Assembly (NCBI GenBank): GCA_963974475.1 | Contig: CAXBCR010000005.1 | Span: 1 to 64,000 of the forward strand | Source: CAJXZP01 sp963974475 | GTDB taxonomy: Bacteria; Bacteroidota; Bacteroidia; Flavobacteriales_G; Salibacteraceae | DNA length: 64,000 nt | Direction of reading: 5' to 3' | In this document: piece after piece, positions 9,328-17,009 of the stretch | How the letters are laid out: every line of letters begins with the position of its first letter | Position numbering within the stretch: position 1 is the first letter of the stretch | The notes under the pieces: generated by a model | Seen by the model: only the letters and a program-made list of their open reading frames with translations | What the model was told of the DNA's origin: nothing | The model's database searches: none | Position numbers and translations under genes: made by a program

Positions 9328-10193
9328 GATGCGATGGTTTCGTTGAGAATATATTTTTTATGGTAATTCACCAATTCATTGGCCGGTCGTTGGATTATTT
9401 CACCAATGGTTAGGTCTAATTCTTTGGCTGCGCTATAAATAGCTTCTTTAAAATGAAAGGCTACCGAACCCACAAAATTTATTTTTAAATCATGCGCTTC
9501 AGGATAACAAAGCACGTGTGTACTCAAAAATTCCTTCATTCCGTTATGCAACATTTCTTCAAAAAACGGTAAGGTTTTATATCCGGATATAAAACGAACA
9601 AAACTGGCCAAATACACGTTAGCATGAGGTTTTACATACACATTGGTCACAATTTCTTGCATGGTCAATCCGTAGATTCTCGTAAAATCTTCATCTACTT
9701 CCTTGGGCAATTTTCCGTACAGATGAGCGGCAATTAATTTTTTACCAAAATAGGAACCACTTCCTTCATCACCCAAAATAAAACCCAAGGCAGGTACAGA
9801 CTCGGTTAATGTTTTACCATCAAAAAAACATGAATTTGACCCGGTACCCAAAATGCAAGTCACATTGGGCTCCCCTTGGTAAGCCGCATAAGCTGCACCT
9901 AATAAATCGTGGTCCACATGAATTTCAGCCTTCGGAAAACTAACGCGTAATGCCACTTCCACAATGTGGTTTAAATCTTTGGAAGAGCATCCCGCACCGT
10001 AGTAATAAATGGCTTCTACCTCGTTTTGTAATCCGGCCAATTGCTCATTTTGTTTGATGGCAGTAGAAATAGTGGCCTGAGAATGGAAATACGGATTAAA
10101 ACCCATAGTTAATGTACGTAGAACTTCTGTACCCGACTTTTCAATAGCCACCCAGTCGCACTTTGTGGAACCGCTATCTGCAATTAAAATCAT
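9324..10193 (-). CDS. BadF/BadG-type sugar kinase (N-acetylglucosamine kinase-like)
   Basis: A 289-residue ASKHA-fold kinase. Phosphate-1 loop: ADSGSTKCDWVAI at the N-terminus. Phosphate-2 region: ILGTGSNSCFFDG. Conserved segment: ALGFILGDEGSGSYFGKKL. This subgroup is usually annotated as N-acetylglucosamine or glucosamine kinase. Here it is translationally coupled to beta-phosphoglucomutase (4-base overlap), so phosphorylation of the free glucose released by maltose phosphorylase is a plausible role. That is inference from context, as no other hexokinase-like gene is present in this operon. It is 35 bases downstream of pfkA. Confidence 0.85.
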   Translation of the reverse strand: MILIADSGSTKCDWVAIEKSGTEVLRTLTMGFNPYFHSQATISTAIKQNEQLAGLQNEVEAIYYYGAGCSSKDLNHIVEVALRVSFPKAEIHVDHDLLGAAYAAYQGEPNVTCILGTGSNSCFFDGKTLTESVPALGFILGDEGSGSYFGKKLIAAHLYGKLPKEVDEDFTRIYGLTMQEIVTNVYVKPHANVYLASFVRFISGYKTLPFFEEMLHNGMKEFLSTHVLCYPEAHDLKINFVGSVAFHFKEAIYSAAKELDLTIGEIIQRPANELVNYHKKYILNETIAS

Positions 10194-10228
10194 ACTCTAT
10201 ATTATCAAATGTTCTTTATTCAATTTGC

Positions 10229-11209
10229 CTAAGTAGCCGAAATGGTAGCTACCTTTAATAACTCTGGATTTAAGCTAGGGTGCTGTTTTATGGCATCTTT
10301 TAAAGTGGTGGTAACCATGGTGTTGTTTTTCATTCCAATCATAACGCCACTTCTTCCCAGCATTAATAATTCCACCGCTTTCACGCCCATTCGGGTAGCC
10401 AAAACACGGTCAAAATAGGATGGAGAACCACCTCTTTGAACGTGTCCAAGTACGGTAACCTTCACATCAAATTCTGGGAATTCTTTTCGTGTTTTTTCTG
10501 CAATTTTATACGCTCCCCCTTCTTGGTCACCTTCGGCCACAATAACGATATTAGAGGTTTTTTTGCGTTCTCTACCTGCTTTTAGTGTCGCAATTAAAGA
10601 CTCAAACTCTCCCTCCAATTCTGGAATTAAAATTTTCTCAGCACCGCAAGCAATTCCCGAATACATCGCAATATATCCCGAATCACGCCCCATAACCTCT
10701 ATAAAAAAGAAGCGATTGTGAGATGATGCCGTATCTCTAATTTTGTCGACTGCTTGAATTACGGTGTTTACCGCAGTATCAAATCCAATGGTGTAATCGG
10801 TACCGTTAATGTCGTTATCAATCGTACCCGGAATACCAATACAAGGAATTCCATACTCCTGCTCAAAAACACTTGCTCCCGTAAAAGACCCATCGCCACC
10901 TATGATTACCAAGGCATCAATTCCAGCCTTTTGAATATTCTTAAACGCTTTTTCGCGTCCTCTTTTTGTTCGAAATTCTTTTGATCGTGCCGTTTTAAGA
11001 ATGGTTCCACCGCGGTTAATAATGTTACTCACCGACCGGCTATCCATGGGTTTAAAATCACCTTTAATTAATCCTTCATAGCCTTGATATATTCCAACTG
11101 CCTCAAATTCATAATTAACCGTGGCTCGAACCACTGCTCTAATGGCAGCATTCATTCCCGGAGCATCTCCACCCGAAGTTAGGACGCCTATTTTCTTTAT
11201 TTTACCCAT
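10229..11209 (-). CDS. pfkA: ATP-dependent 6-phosphofructokinase
   Basis: A 326-residue protein of normal bacterial PfkA length. Visible motifs: the ATP-binding GVLTSGGDAPGMNAAIRA, the second loop IIGGDGSFTGA, the catalytic IPGTIDNDINGTDYTIGFDTA and the effector/substrate region LGHVQRGGSPSYFDR. It catalyses the committed step of glycolysis. It is the first gene of the minus-strand maltose operon and lies back to back with a Nudix-type regulator, so the 126-base gap probably contains the operon promoter and operator. The Gly following the first GGD is consistent with ATP rather than pyrophosphate use. Confidence 0.96.
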   Translation of the reverse strand: MGKIKKIGVLTSGGDAPGMNAAIRAVVRATVNYEFEAVGIYQGYEGLIKGDFKPMDSRSVSNIINRGGTILKTARSKEFRTKRGREKAFKNIQKAGIDALVIIGGDGSFTGASVFEQEYGIPCIGIPGTIDNDINGTDYTIGFDTAVNTVIQAVDKIRDTASSHNRFFFIEVMGRDSGYIAMYSGIACGAEKILIPELEGEFESLIATLKAGRERKKTSNIVIVAEGDQEGGAYKIAEKTRKEFPEFDVKVTVLGHVQRGGSPSYFDRVLATRMGVKAVELLMLGRSGVMIGMKNNTMVTTTLKDAIKQHPSLNPELLKVATISAT

Positions 11210-11232
11210 ATTTGTAAATATTCCTGCAAATT

Positions 11233-11249
11233 AGTGTATTTTTAACACT
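11233..11249. promoter_or_regulatory. Candidate operator between pfkA operon and Nudix regulator
   Basis: An inverted repeat AGTGT-N7-ACACT lies in the 126-base divergent gap. It sits about 25 bases upstream of the pfkA start and 87 bases before the regulator start. A Nudix/winged-helix regulator often controls the adjacent divergent operon. The arms are short, so chance is possible. Confidence 0.35.
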
Positions 11250-11335
11250 TATTAAAAAGTTTGACTTCATGTTTTTTTAAAATTAAATTAAAAAATAAAG
11301 TTAAGTTGTTGGATATTAAATAAATAATATATTTT

Positions 11336-12046
11336 ATGACTCCCAATATTCAAATGTCTGATGTATCTGTAGACTGTGTAGTTTTCGGATTTGATGATAG
11401 TCAATTAAAAGTTTTGTTGATCGAGCAAGAAAAAGCGCCCGGTTCATCGCACGAAGGAAAAAGATACGCGTTGCCTGGTGATTTAGTTTTTTTATCGGAA
11501 GGGTTAGATAGTGCCGCACGCAGAGTATTAAATGAACTTACTAGTTTGGACAACGTGTATTTGGAGCAGTTTCACACCTTTGGAGATCCAGATAGAGTGC
11601 GTGGATTAAAGGATGTAGAATGGTTACGGAATTTCCGTAAAAACCCTGACACGCGTGTAATTACCACCGGTTATTATTCATTAGTTAAAATGGAAGATTA
11701 CAATCCAAAGGCCGCCAGTTTTGCCAGCGATATTGCGTGGTGGGATGTCAATGACCTTCCAGATTTGGCTTTTGATCACAACCATATTTTGAGTAAAGGC
11801 CTGAAAGCCTTGCGCGAACAATTTCGTCATCATCATATTGGTTTTGAGTTGCTTCCAAAGAAATTTACGCTGAGTCAATTGCAAGAATTAAACGAAATCG
11901 TTTTAGGTGAGAAATTAGATAAACGAAATTTCCGAAGAAAAATCACAAAGCTAAAGGCTATTATTCCGTTGGATGAAAAACAAATTGGGGTTTTGCATAA
12001 ACCTGCGCAGCTTTTTGAATATGATGTGAGTAAGAGTGAGGATTAA
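11336..12046 (+). CDS. Nudix-domain/winged-helix transcriptional regulator (NrtR/AraR-like)
   Basis: A 236-residue protein with an N-terminal Nudix-like domain (residues about 5-140) and a C-terminal winged helix (about 150-225, containing KFTLSQLQELNEIVLG and KRNFRRKI). The Nudix box is degraded: the segment GDLVFLSEGLDSAARRVL has one extra residue before the first Glu, and the expected RE pair reads RV. Catalysis is therefore unlikely and the domain is probably a ligand sensor, as in NrtR and Bacteroides AraR. It is transcribed divergently from the pfkA/maltose operon, so sugar control of that operon is the simplest inference. A strong hairpin terminator follows. Confidence 0.87.
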   Translation: MTPNIQMSDVSVDCVVFGFDDSQLKVLLIEQEKAPGSSHEGKRYALPGDLVFLSEGLDSAARRVLNELTSLDNVYLEQFHTFGDPDRVRGLKDVEWLRNFRKNPDTRVITTGYYSLVKMEDYNPKAASFASDIAWWDVNDLPDLAFDHNHILSKGLKALREQFRHHHIGFELLPKKFTLSQLQELNEIVLGEKLDKRNFRRKITKLKAIIPLDEKQIGVLHKPAQLFEYDVSKSED

Positions 12047-12052
12047 AGATTG

Positions 12053-12099
12053 AAAAAGTGGACAAATCGGGAATTGAATTCCTGATTTGTCCACTTTTT
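12053..12099 (+). terminator. Strong hairpin terminator after the Nudix regulator
   Basis: A 16-base perfect stem (AAAAAGTGGACAAATC at 12053-12068, its complement at 12084-12099) continues through GGAATT/AATTCC to a tiny loop and ends in a T run. It starts 7 bases after the stop codon. Confidence 0.85.
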
Positions 12100-12205
12100 G
12101 GTTGGCGTCACCTATGTTTCCTTCTGGTTTTAACCTGCACGACCCTTTTAGAGTATCATGTAATTTACTGATAAACAACTATTAATTTAAAAATATTTAC
12201 AATTT

Positions 12206-12288
12206 GTTGTTTGAAAACAACGCTTTAAGCTTGTTTATGTAGTATTGAAACAACAAAATAGCATTGCATTTGTTGTTTTAAAACAACA
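12206..12288. repeat. Pair of TTGTTTT/AAAACAA palindromes
   Basis: A perfect 18-base palindrome TGTTGTTTTAAAACAACA lies at 12271-12288. A near-perfect relative, GTTGTTTGAAAACAAC, is at 12206-12221, and a lone half site GAAACAACA is at 12247-12255. They stop exactly where homology to a decayed ATPase gene begins. They could be operator sites or remnants of the deletion that removed the gene start. Confidence 0.6.
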
Positions 12289-12682
12289 CTTTATATAACG
12301 AAAACCCTTTTCAAGGGTTAAAAATCGTTTTTTCTGGCTCATCGGCACTAGAGCTTCATAAAGCCGATGCGGATTTAGGCCGAACGGTGCACCCACAGGT
12401 CACCTAACAAAACCTGATAAAATATATTTGAACAACACGGTTTTACTTTATGCTCTTAGCTCAAATATAGAAGCCTCTATTGGCACGGTTAGAGAAACCT
12501 TTTTTATGAATCAATTAATGCGCAATCACGCCATAAATGCTGTTCCTAAAGGCGATTTTTTGATTGACCATAAATATACTTCCGAAATTGGCGGAAAGAA
12601 CAAAACCAAAAAGCAAATCATGGGAATTGAACATGGGTATAAGGATATAATTCCGCTGTGGTTATTTGGGTTTTTGTATTGA
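12288..12682 (+). pseudogene. Decayed AAA ATPase (DUF4143-type) gene
   Basis: Two separate fragments of one ATPase family are visible. The first (about 12288-12380) reads YNENPFQGLKIVFSGSS followed by ALELHKADADLGR, matching the sensor segment that follows Walker B in these ATPases. The second, in another frame (about 12398-12682), reads GHLTKPDKIYLNN and continues to IPLWLFGFLY, matching the C-terminal end. The N-terminal third, with Walker A and B, and roughly 200 residues between the fragments are missing. This is therefore a truncated, internally deleted and frameshifted copy. An intact ATPase of a related subgroup follows at 12815. Confidence 0.8.
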
Positions 12683-12749
12683 TGAAAATAAGTACTTATT
12701 ATAATCGGATTTGCAATTCACATGGTTACAAATCAGCAAAAACCTCTAA

Positions 12750-12796
12750 ATTAAAACCGTTAATCTAGAATTGAATTATAGATTAACGGTTTTAAT
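12750..12796 (+). terminator. 17-bp hairpin between ATPase pseudogene and intact ATPase
   Basis: Perfect stem ATTAAAACCGTTAATCT (12750-12766) and its complement (12780-12796) around a 13-base loop containing GAATTGAATT. The loop core resembles that of the hairpin at 12053-12099. It could terminate readthrough from the decayed gene. It sits immediately before the promoter of the next gene. Confidence 0.6.
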
Positions 12797-12799
12797 TGT

Positions 12800-12807
12800 T
12801 ACTTTTG
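12800..12807 (+). promoter_or_regulatory. -7 promoter element of the ATPase gene
   Basis: TACTTTTG matches the Bacteroidota -7 consensus TANNTTTG and lies 7 bases before the ATG at 12815, implying a leaderless or near-leaderless transcript. Confidence 0.5.
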
Positions 12808-12814
12808 GAATCTT

Positions 12815-13981
12815 ATGATACACCGGTTTATTGAAAATAAGGTAGAAAAATCACTTAGACATTTTCCAGTCGTTGCCGTTATAGGCCCAAGACAAGTAGG
12901 TAAAACTACGCTGGCTAAGTCAATTGCGAAATTGATTGACAAGGAAACTATTTATATTGATTTAGAAAACCCCCGAGATTTCGCGAAATTACACGACCCG
13001 GTTCTTTATTTTGAGGCTAATCAGGATAAATGTATCATTTTGGATGAAATTCAACGGAACCCTGAATTGTTTCCGGTACTGAGATCTATGATTGATTTGA
13101 ATAGGGTGGCCGGCCGTTTTATTCTTTTGGGTTCGGCTAGCCCAACGCTAATTCGTGATTCATCAGAAAGTTTAGCAGGTAGAATTGCGTATATCGAACT
13201 CACTCCGTTTAATTTAACAGAAATCACCGCTAAAGAAAATCCTAGCACAAATAAACTCTGGCTCCAAGGAGGTTTTCCCGATGCGTTTTTATTAGATGAC
13301 AGTGAGGTGCTTACAGATTGGCATTACAATTATATTAAAACCTATATTGAAAGAGATTTACCTAATTTAGGTCTAAAAGTTACGGGTTCTGTTTTAATGA
13401 AATTACTACAAATGCTCTCGCATATACATGGTGATTTAATGAACTATTCAGGGTTATCAAAATCATTAGGATTAAACATTAATACCATAAAAAAATACAT
13501 CAACTTTTTTGAAGAAGCATTTCTAATTGAACAACTTAAACCATTTCATGCTAATATTAAAAAGAGATTGGTTAAGGCTCCGAAAGTGTATATTAGAGAT
13601 TCTGGAATTTTACATTATCTACAAAACATTTCAGATTCCGAAGATTTGTTTGGAAACCCGTTGCTTGGGAATTCTTGGGAAGGATTTGTAATTGAACAGA
13701 TAAGACAGTTGTTACCTCCAAAATATCAAACATATTTTTATAGAACACAAGATGGTTCTGAGTGTGACTTGGTTATTACTAAGTTGCAAAAGCCAATAAT
13801 GAGTATTGAGATTAAATATACCTCAGCGCCTAAAATTACTCGAGGAATGACGATTTCATTTAATGATTTAGCGAGCGAACATAATTTTATTATTACTCCT
13901 AATAGTGATGACTTCTTATTGAGAAAGGATGTGAGAGTTTGCAATCTGTACGATTTTTTGACAAAGTATTTACCAGAATAA
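12815..13981 (+). CDS. AAA ATPase with DUF4143 C-terminal domain
   Basis: A 388-residue cytoplasmic protein. Walker A is GPRQVGKTTLAK (about residues 24-35), Walker B is CIILDEIQRNPELF and the following sensor is FILLGSASPTLIR. The C-terminal half matches the DUF4143 domain, with a nuclease-like EIKYTSAPKIT segment. These P-loop proteins are abundant in Bacteroidota and archaea, and their biological role is not established. The gene stands alone, next to a decayed relative, which suggests turnover of this family at the site. It ends 82 bases before the secreted amylase start. Confidence 0.88.
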   Translation: MIHRFIENKVEKSLRHFPVVAVIGPRQVGKTTLAKSIAKLIDKETIYIDLENPRDFAKLHDPVLYFEANQDKCIILDEIQRNPELFPVLRSMIDLNRVAGRFILLGSASPTLIRDSSESLAGRIAYIELTPFNLTEITAKENPSTNKLWLQGGFPDAFLLDDSEVLTDWHYNYIKTYIERDLPNLGLKVTGSVLMKLLQMLSHIHGDLMNYSGLSKSLGLNINTIKKYINFFEEAFLIEQLKPFHANIKKRLVKAPKVYIRDSGILHYLQNISDSEDLFGNPLLGNSWEGFVIEQIRQLLPPKYQTYFYRTQDGSECDLVITKLQKPIMSIEIKYTSAPKITRGMTISFNDLASEHNFIITPNSDDFLLRKDVRVCNLYDFLTKYLPE

Positions 13982-14011
13982 AATTGTAAGACTCCAAAAA
14001 CCATTCCTAAT

Positions 14012-14049
14012 TGTCTATTTGACACTTACTAGAATTAACTGTACCTTTA
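14012..14049 (+). promoter_or_regulatory. Amylase promoter with candidate TGTCA-type operator
   Basis: TGTCTATTTGACA (14012-14024) matches TGTCA-N3-TGACA with one mismatch. It contains a TTTG (14018-14021) that could serve as the -33 element. TACCTTTA at 14042-14049, 20 bases further on, is close to the -7 consensus, and the ATG follows at 14064. The same palindrome occurs at two other starch-gene promoters in the window. Confidence 0.5.
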
Positions 14050-14063
14050 CCCAAATTTTGAGA

Positions 14064-16904
14064 ATGAAAAAAGGGTTAGTATTCGGATTGTTTTTGAGTT
14101 TAGTTCACGTTACTTTCGGGCAGGTGGTACGATTAGACCCTGTTTTTGCTACTCAATCGGATTCAGTTACCATCTATTTTGATGCTTCGCAAGGTAATGC
14201 TGAGTTAAACGGAAGTGTTCCTATTTACATTCATACGGGTGTGATTACTAACAGCAGCACAAGCCCTACCGATTGGCAGCATGTGCAAGGAAATTGGGGC
14301 GTACATGATGCGAAGGTTTTAATGACTTCGGTGGGAAATAACATTCATAAAATCACGATTCTACCCCAAGCATTTTACCAGCTATCTGCTACAGATACCG
14401 TGTATTCATTGGCTATGGTATTTCGAAATGGTAACGGGTCTAAAGTGGGAAGAAATGCCGATGGAAGCGACATTTTTATGCCTATATATCAGCAAGGTTT
14501 TGCGGCAAATATCCTCTCTCCCATCAATGGAAATTTAGTCACGCTTCAAGATTCCTTTCTGTTCACGGTGGCTTGTTCAGATACCGCTCAAATCAAACTT
14601 TTTGTGGATGGAACGCAGATAGGCGCTACCGTAACCGCTCTTACCGCTCAAGAAAATATCCACGCTTCCTTATATGGTACCGGTAAACATCATTTGAGTT
14701 ATGAAGTTATTTATGACACCGTCACTTTTACAGACTCGGTTTATTTTGTTACGCATGGTGTTCCTACCATTCAAAACCCACCTCTAGGCACTGTGGATGG
14801 GATTAACTACGTTTCCGATACCCAAGTAATATTGCAATTGTATGCTCCGCACAAAAACTTTGTGTATGCCATTGGCGATTTCTCCAATTGGGAATTGGAT
14901 GAACCTTATTTCATGCATTTATCTACTGATAGTACGCGTTTTTGGATTGAATTAAATCAATTGGATTCCACTAAAATCTATCGTTTTCAATATCAAATTG
15001 ATGCAGAAGCCATGCGCGTTGCCGACATTTATTCGGAACTTATTTTGTCGCCTTGGAACGACCAATATATTTCGGATACCACCTATGCTAATATGCCTTC
15101 CTATCCTACCGATACTACGAATAATCCGGTGGGAGTTTTTCAAATTAGCAAACCCGCCTATTCTTGGAACAACGATTCATACACCCCTCCCAAAAAAGAA
15201 AACCTAATTATTTACGAGTTGCTTATTCGTGATTTTGTAGAAGCGCACGATTACAAAACCGTCCTAGATTCTTTAAGTTATTTATCCAATTTGGGCGTAA
15301 ATGCGATTGAGTTGATGCCCGTGAATCAATTTGAAGGCAATATTTCTTGGGGTTATAATCCTAGTTTTTATTTTGCTCCCGATAAATATTACGGACCAGA
15401 GGCAGATTTTAAAGCCTTTATAGACTCTTGTCATGGTAGAGGAATTGCTGTGGTTATGGATATTGCCCTAAATCATTCTTTTGGTCAAAACCCACAGGTC
15501 AGAATGTATTTTGACCAAAGTGCAGGTCAATGGGGGCAACCTACAGCCGATAACCCATGGTTTAACGAAACACCCAAACACGATTTTAACGTAGGCTATG
15601 ATTACAATCACGAAAGTCAACAAACGAAAGCATTCGTAAAGCGCGTATTTAACCATTGGGTGGATACCTACCACATCGATGGCTACCGGTTAGATTTGAG
15701 TAAAGGATTTACACAAAAAAACACCTTAGGTAATACCAGCAATTGGAATAAATTGGACTCTAGTAGAGTCGCAATTTTAGATGATTATGCCCAATCTGTC
15801 TGGAGTAATAAGCCCGGTGTTTTCATGATTCTTGAGCATTTGTCCGACAATCCGGAAGAAAAATATTTGGCAACCAAAGGATTTCTATTATGGGGTAATC
15901 TAAACCATGAATACAATGAGGCTACAATGGGATATACAAGCGATTTGAGTTGGGCATCTTATCAAAAAAGAGGATGGAATACGCCTAGTTTAATTTCATA
16001 CAGTTGTAGTCATGACGAAGAACGATTGATGTATAAAAACCTGAAATATGGAAATTCCAATGGTTCGTATGATGTAACGGATTTGAACACGGCTTTAGCT
16101 AGAATGGAAGCGGCCCAATTGTTTATGTATGGAATTCCGGGACCAAAAATGATGTGGCAATTTGATGAAGTTGGGTTTGATTACAGTATTAACACCTGCG
16201 AAGATGGAACCGTTGACTCAGGCTGTCGAGTATCACCAAAACCCATTCGTTGGGATTATACGCACGATAGCGCTCGTATTCATTTGTATAATGTGACCGC
16301 TGAATTATTTCGTTTAAAAAAGGAATATCCGGTTTTTAGCACGAGTAATTTTAATTTAAGCGTTTCTGGTTTTACCAAAAGAATGGTGTTGCAAGATGCG
16401 TCTATGAATGCGGTGGCCGTAGGAAATTTTGACGTGAAATCAGGGTCTATTGCAGGTCAGTTTCCGCATACCGGAGCGTGGTATAACTATTTTACGGGAG
16501 CAATGCTAAATGTATCGGATGTCAATCAAACCATTAATTTAGCTGCCGGTGAATACCAATTGTTTTTAGATGTGAAATTACCTACACCCGATTTAAATAA
16601 ACCCATTAGCACCAACACTCCCTTGGGAATACAGAATTCATTGACTGCAAATATTGTTTCATTTAAAATTTATCCAAACCCTTCTACCGAGCGGGTACAG
16701 ATAGAAGTCAGAAGCAATAGTAGCAGTCCAGTAACAATACAAGTGTACAATATGATGGGAGTGCAAGTAGCATCACCTATCGTGAATGGAAAAATAAATG
16801 GGCTGATTACTTGGGCCATTCCACCTCACTTCGCACGAGGCTATTATATGGTAACCCTTTTGCAAGAAGGCAAAATAAGCACTCAGTTATTGATGATAAA
16901 GTAG
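14064..16904 (+). CDS. Secreted GH13 alpha-amylase with T9SS sorting domain
   Basis: A 946-residue protein; the start MKKGLVFGLFLSL gives a clean signal peptide, so the upstream in-frame Met at 14019 is rejected. Order: an N-terminal beta domain (about 20-130), a second Ig-like part, a CBM48-like module (VYAIGDFSNWELDEPYF, about 265-330), then the GH13 barrel. Region I is DIALNHSFG, II is DGYRLDLSKGF, III is FMILEHLSDN and IV is YSCSHDEERL. The C-terminal type A T9SS signal contains FKIYPNPSTERV. It is expected to be exported across the outer membrane and attached to the surface or released, attacking starch outside the cell. Its N-terminal domain resembles the protein at 51640. Confidence 0.93.
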   Translation: MKKGLVFGLFLSLVHVTFGQVVRLDPVFATQSDSVTIYFDASQGNAELNGSVPIYIHTGVITNSSTSPTDWQHVQGNWGVHDAKVLMTSVGNNIHKITILPQAFYQLSATDTVYSLAMVFRNGNGSKVGRNADGSDIFMPIYQQGFAANILSPINGNLVTLQDSFLFTVACSDTAQIKLFVDGTQIGATVTALTAQENIHASLYGTGKHHLSYEVIYDTVTFTDSVYFVTHGVPTIQNPPLGTVDGINYVSDTQVILQLYAPHKNFVYAIGDFSNWELDEPYFMHLSTDSTRFWIELNQLDSTKIYRFQYQIDAEAMRVADIYSELILSPWNDQYISDTTYANMPSYPTDTTNNPVGVFQISKPAYSWNNDSYTPPKKENLIIYELLIRDFVEAHDYKTVLDSLSYLSNLGVNAIELMPVNQFEGNISWGYNPSFYFAPDKYYGPEADFKAFIDSCHGRGIAVVMDIALNHSFGQNPQVRMYFDQSAGQWGQPTADNPWFNETPKHDFNVGYDYNHESQQTKAFVKRVFNHWVDTYHIDGYRLDLSKGFTQKNTLGNTSNWNKLDSSRVAILDDYAQSVWSNKPGVFMILEHLSDNPEEKYLATKGFLLWGNLNHEYNEATMGYTSDLSWASYQKRGWNTPSLISYSCSHDEERLMYKNLKYGNSNGSYDVTDLNTALARMEAAQLFMYGIPGPKMMWQFDEVGFDYSINTCEDGTVDSGCRVSPKPIRWDYTHDSARIHLYNVTAELFRLKKEYPVFSTSNFNLSVSGFTKRMVLQDASMNAVAVGNFDVKSGSIAGQFPHTGAWYNYFTGAMLNVSDVNQTINLAAGEYQLFLDVKLPTPDLNKPISTNTPLGIQNSLTANIVSFKIYPNPSTERVQIEVRSNSSSPVTIQVYNMMGVQVASPIVNGKINGLITWAIPPHFARGYYMVTLLQEGKISTQLLMIK

Positions 16905-16995
16905 CAAGTTTCTCAAATTGTAATGGGTTCCAATTTCTCATGGAAATTTGTTCGGGGTTGGATTAAAATTTTACCTCCCAATTCAAAACAAAACC

Positions 16996-17003
16996 TAATT
17001 TTG
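16996..17003 (+). promoter_or_regulatory. -7 promoter element of the lamin-tail protein gene
   Basis: TAATTTTG matches TANNTTTG and lies 6 bases before the ATG at 17010. A very short or absent leader is implied. Confidence 0.4.
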
Positions 17004-17009
17004 AAACCT

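Noticed and set aside
12815..13981. Possible transposase or phage gene because of the neighbouring remnant and hairpins
   Set aside because: The protein is a clear P-loop ATPase with DUF4143 and has no transposase DDE or integrase motif. No target-site duplication was seen.
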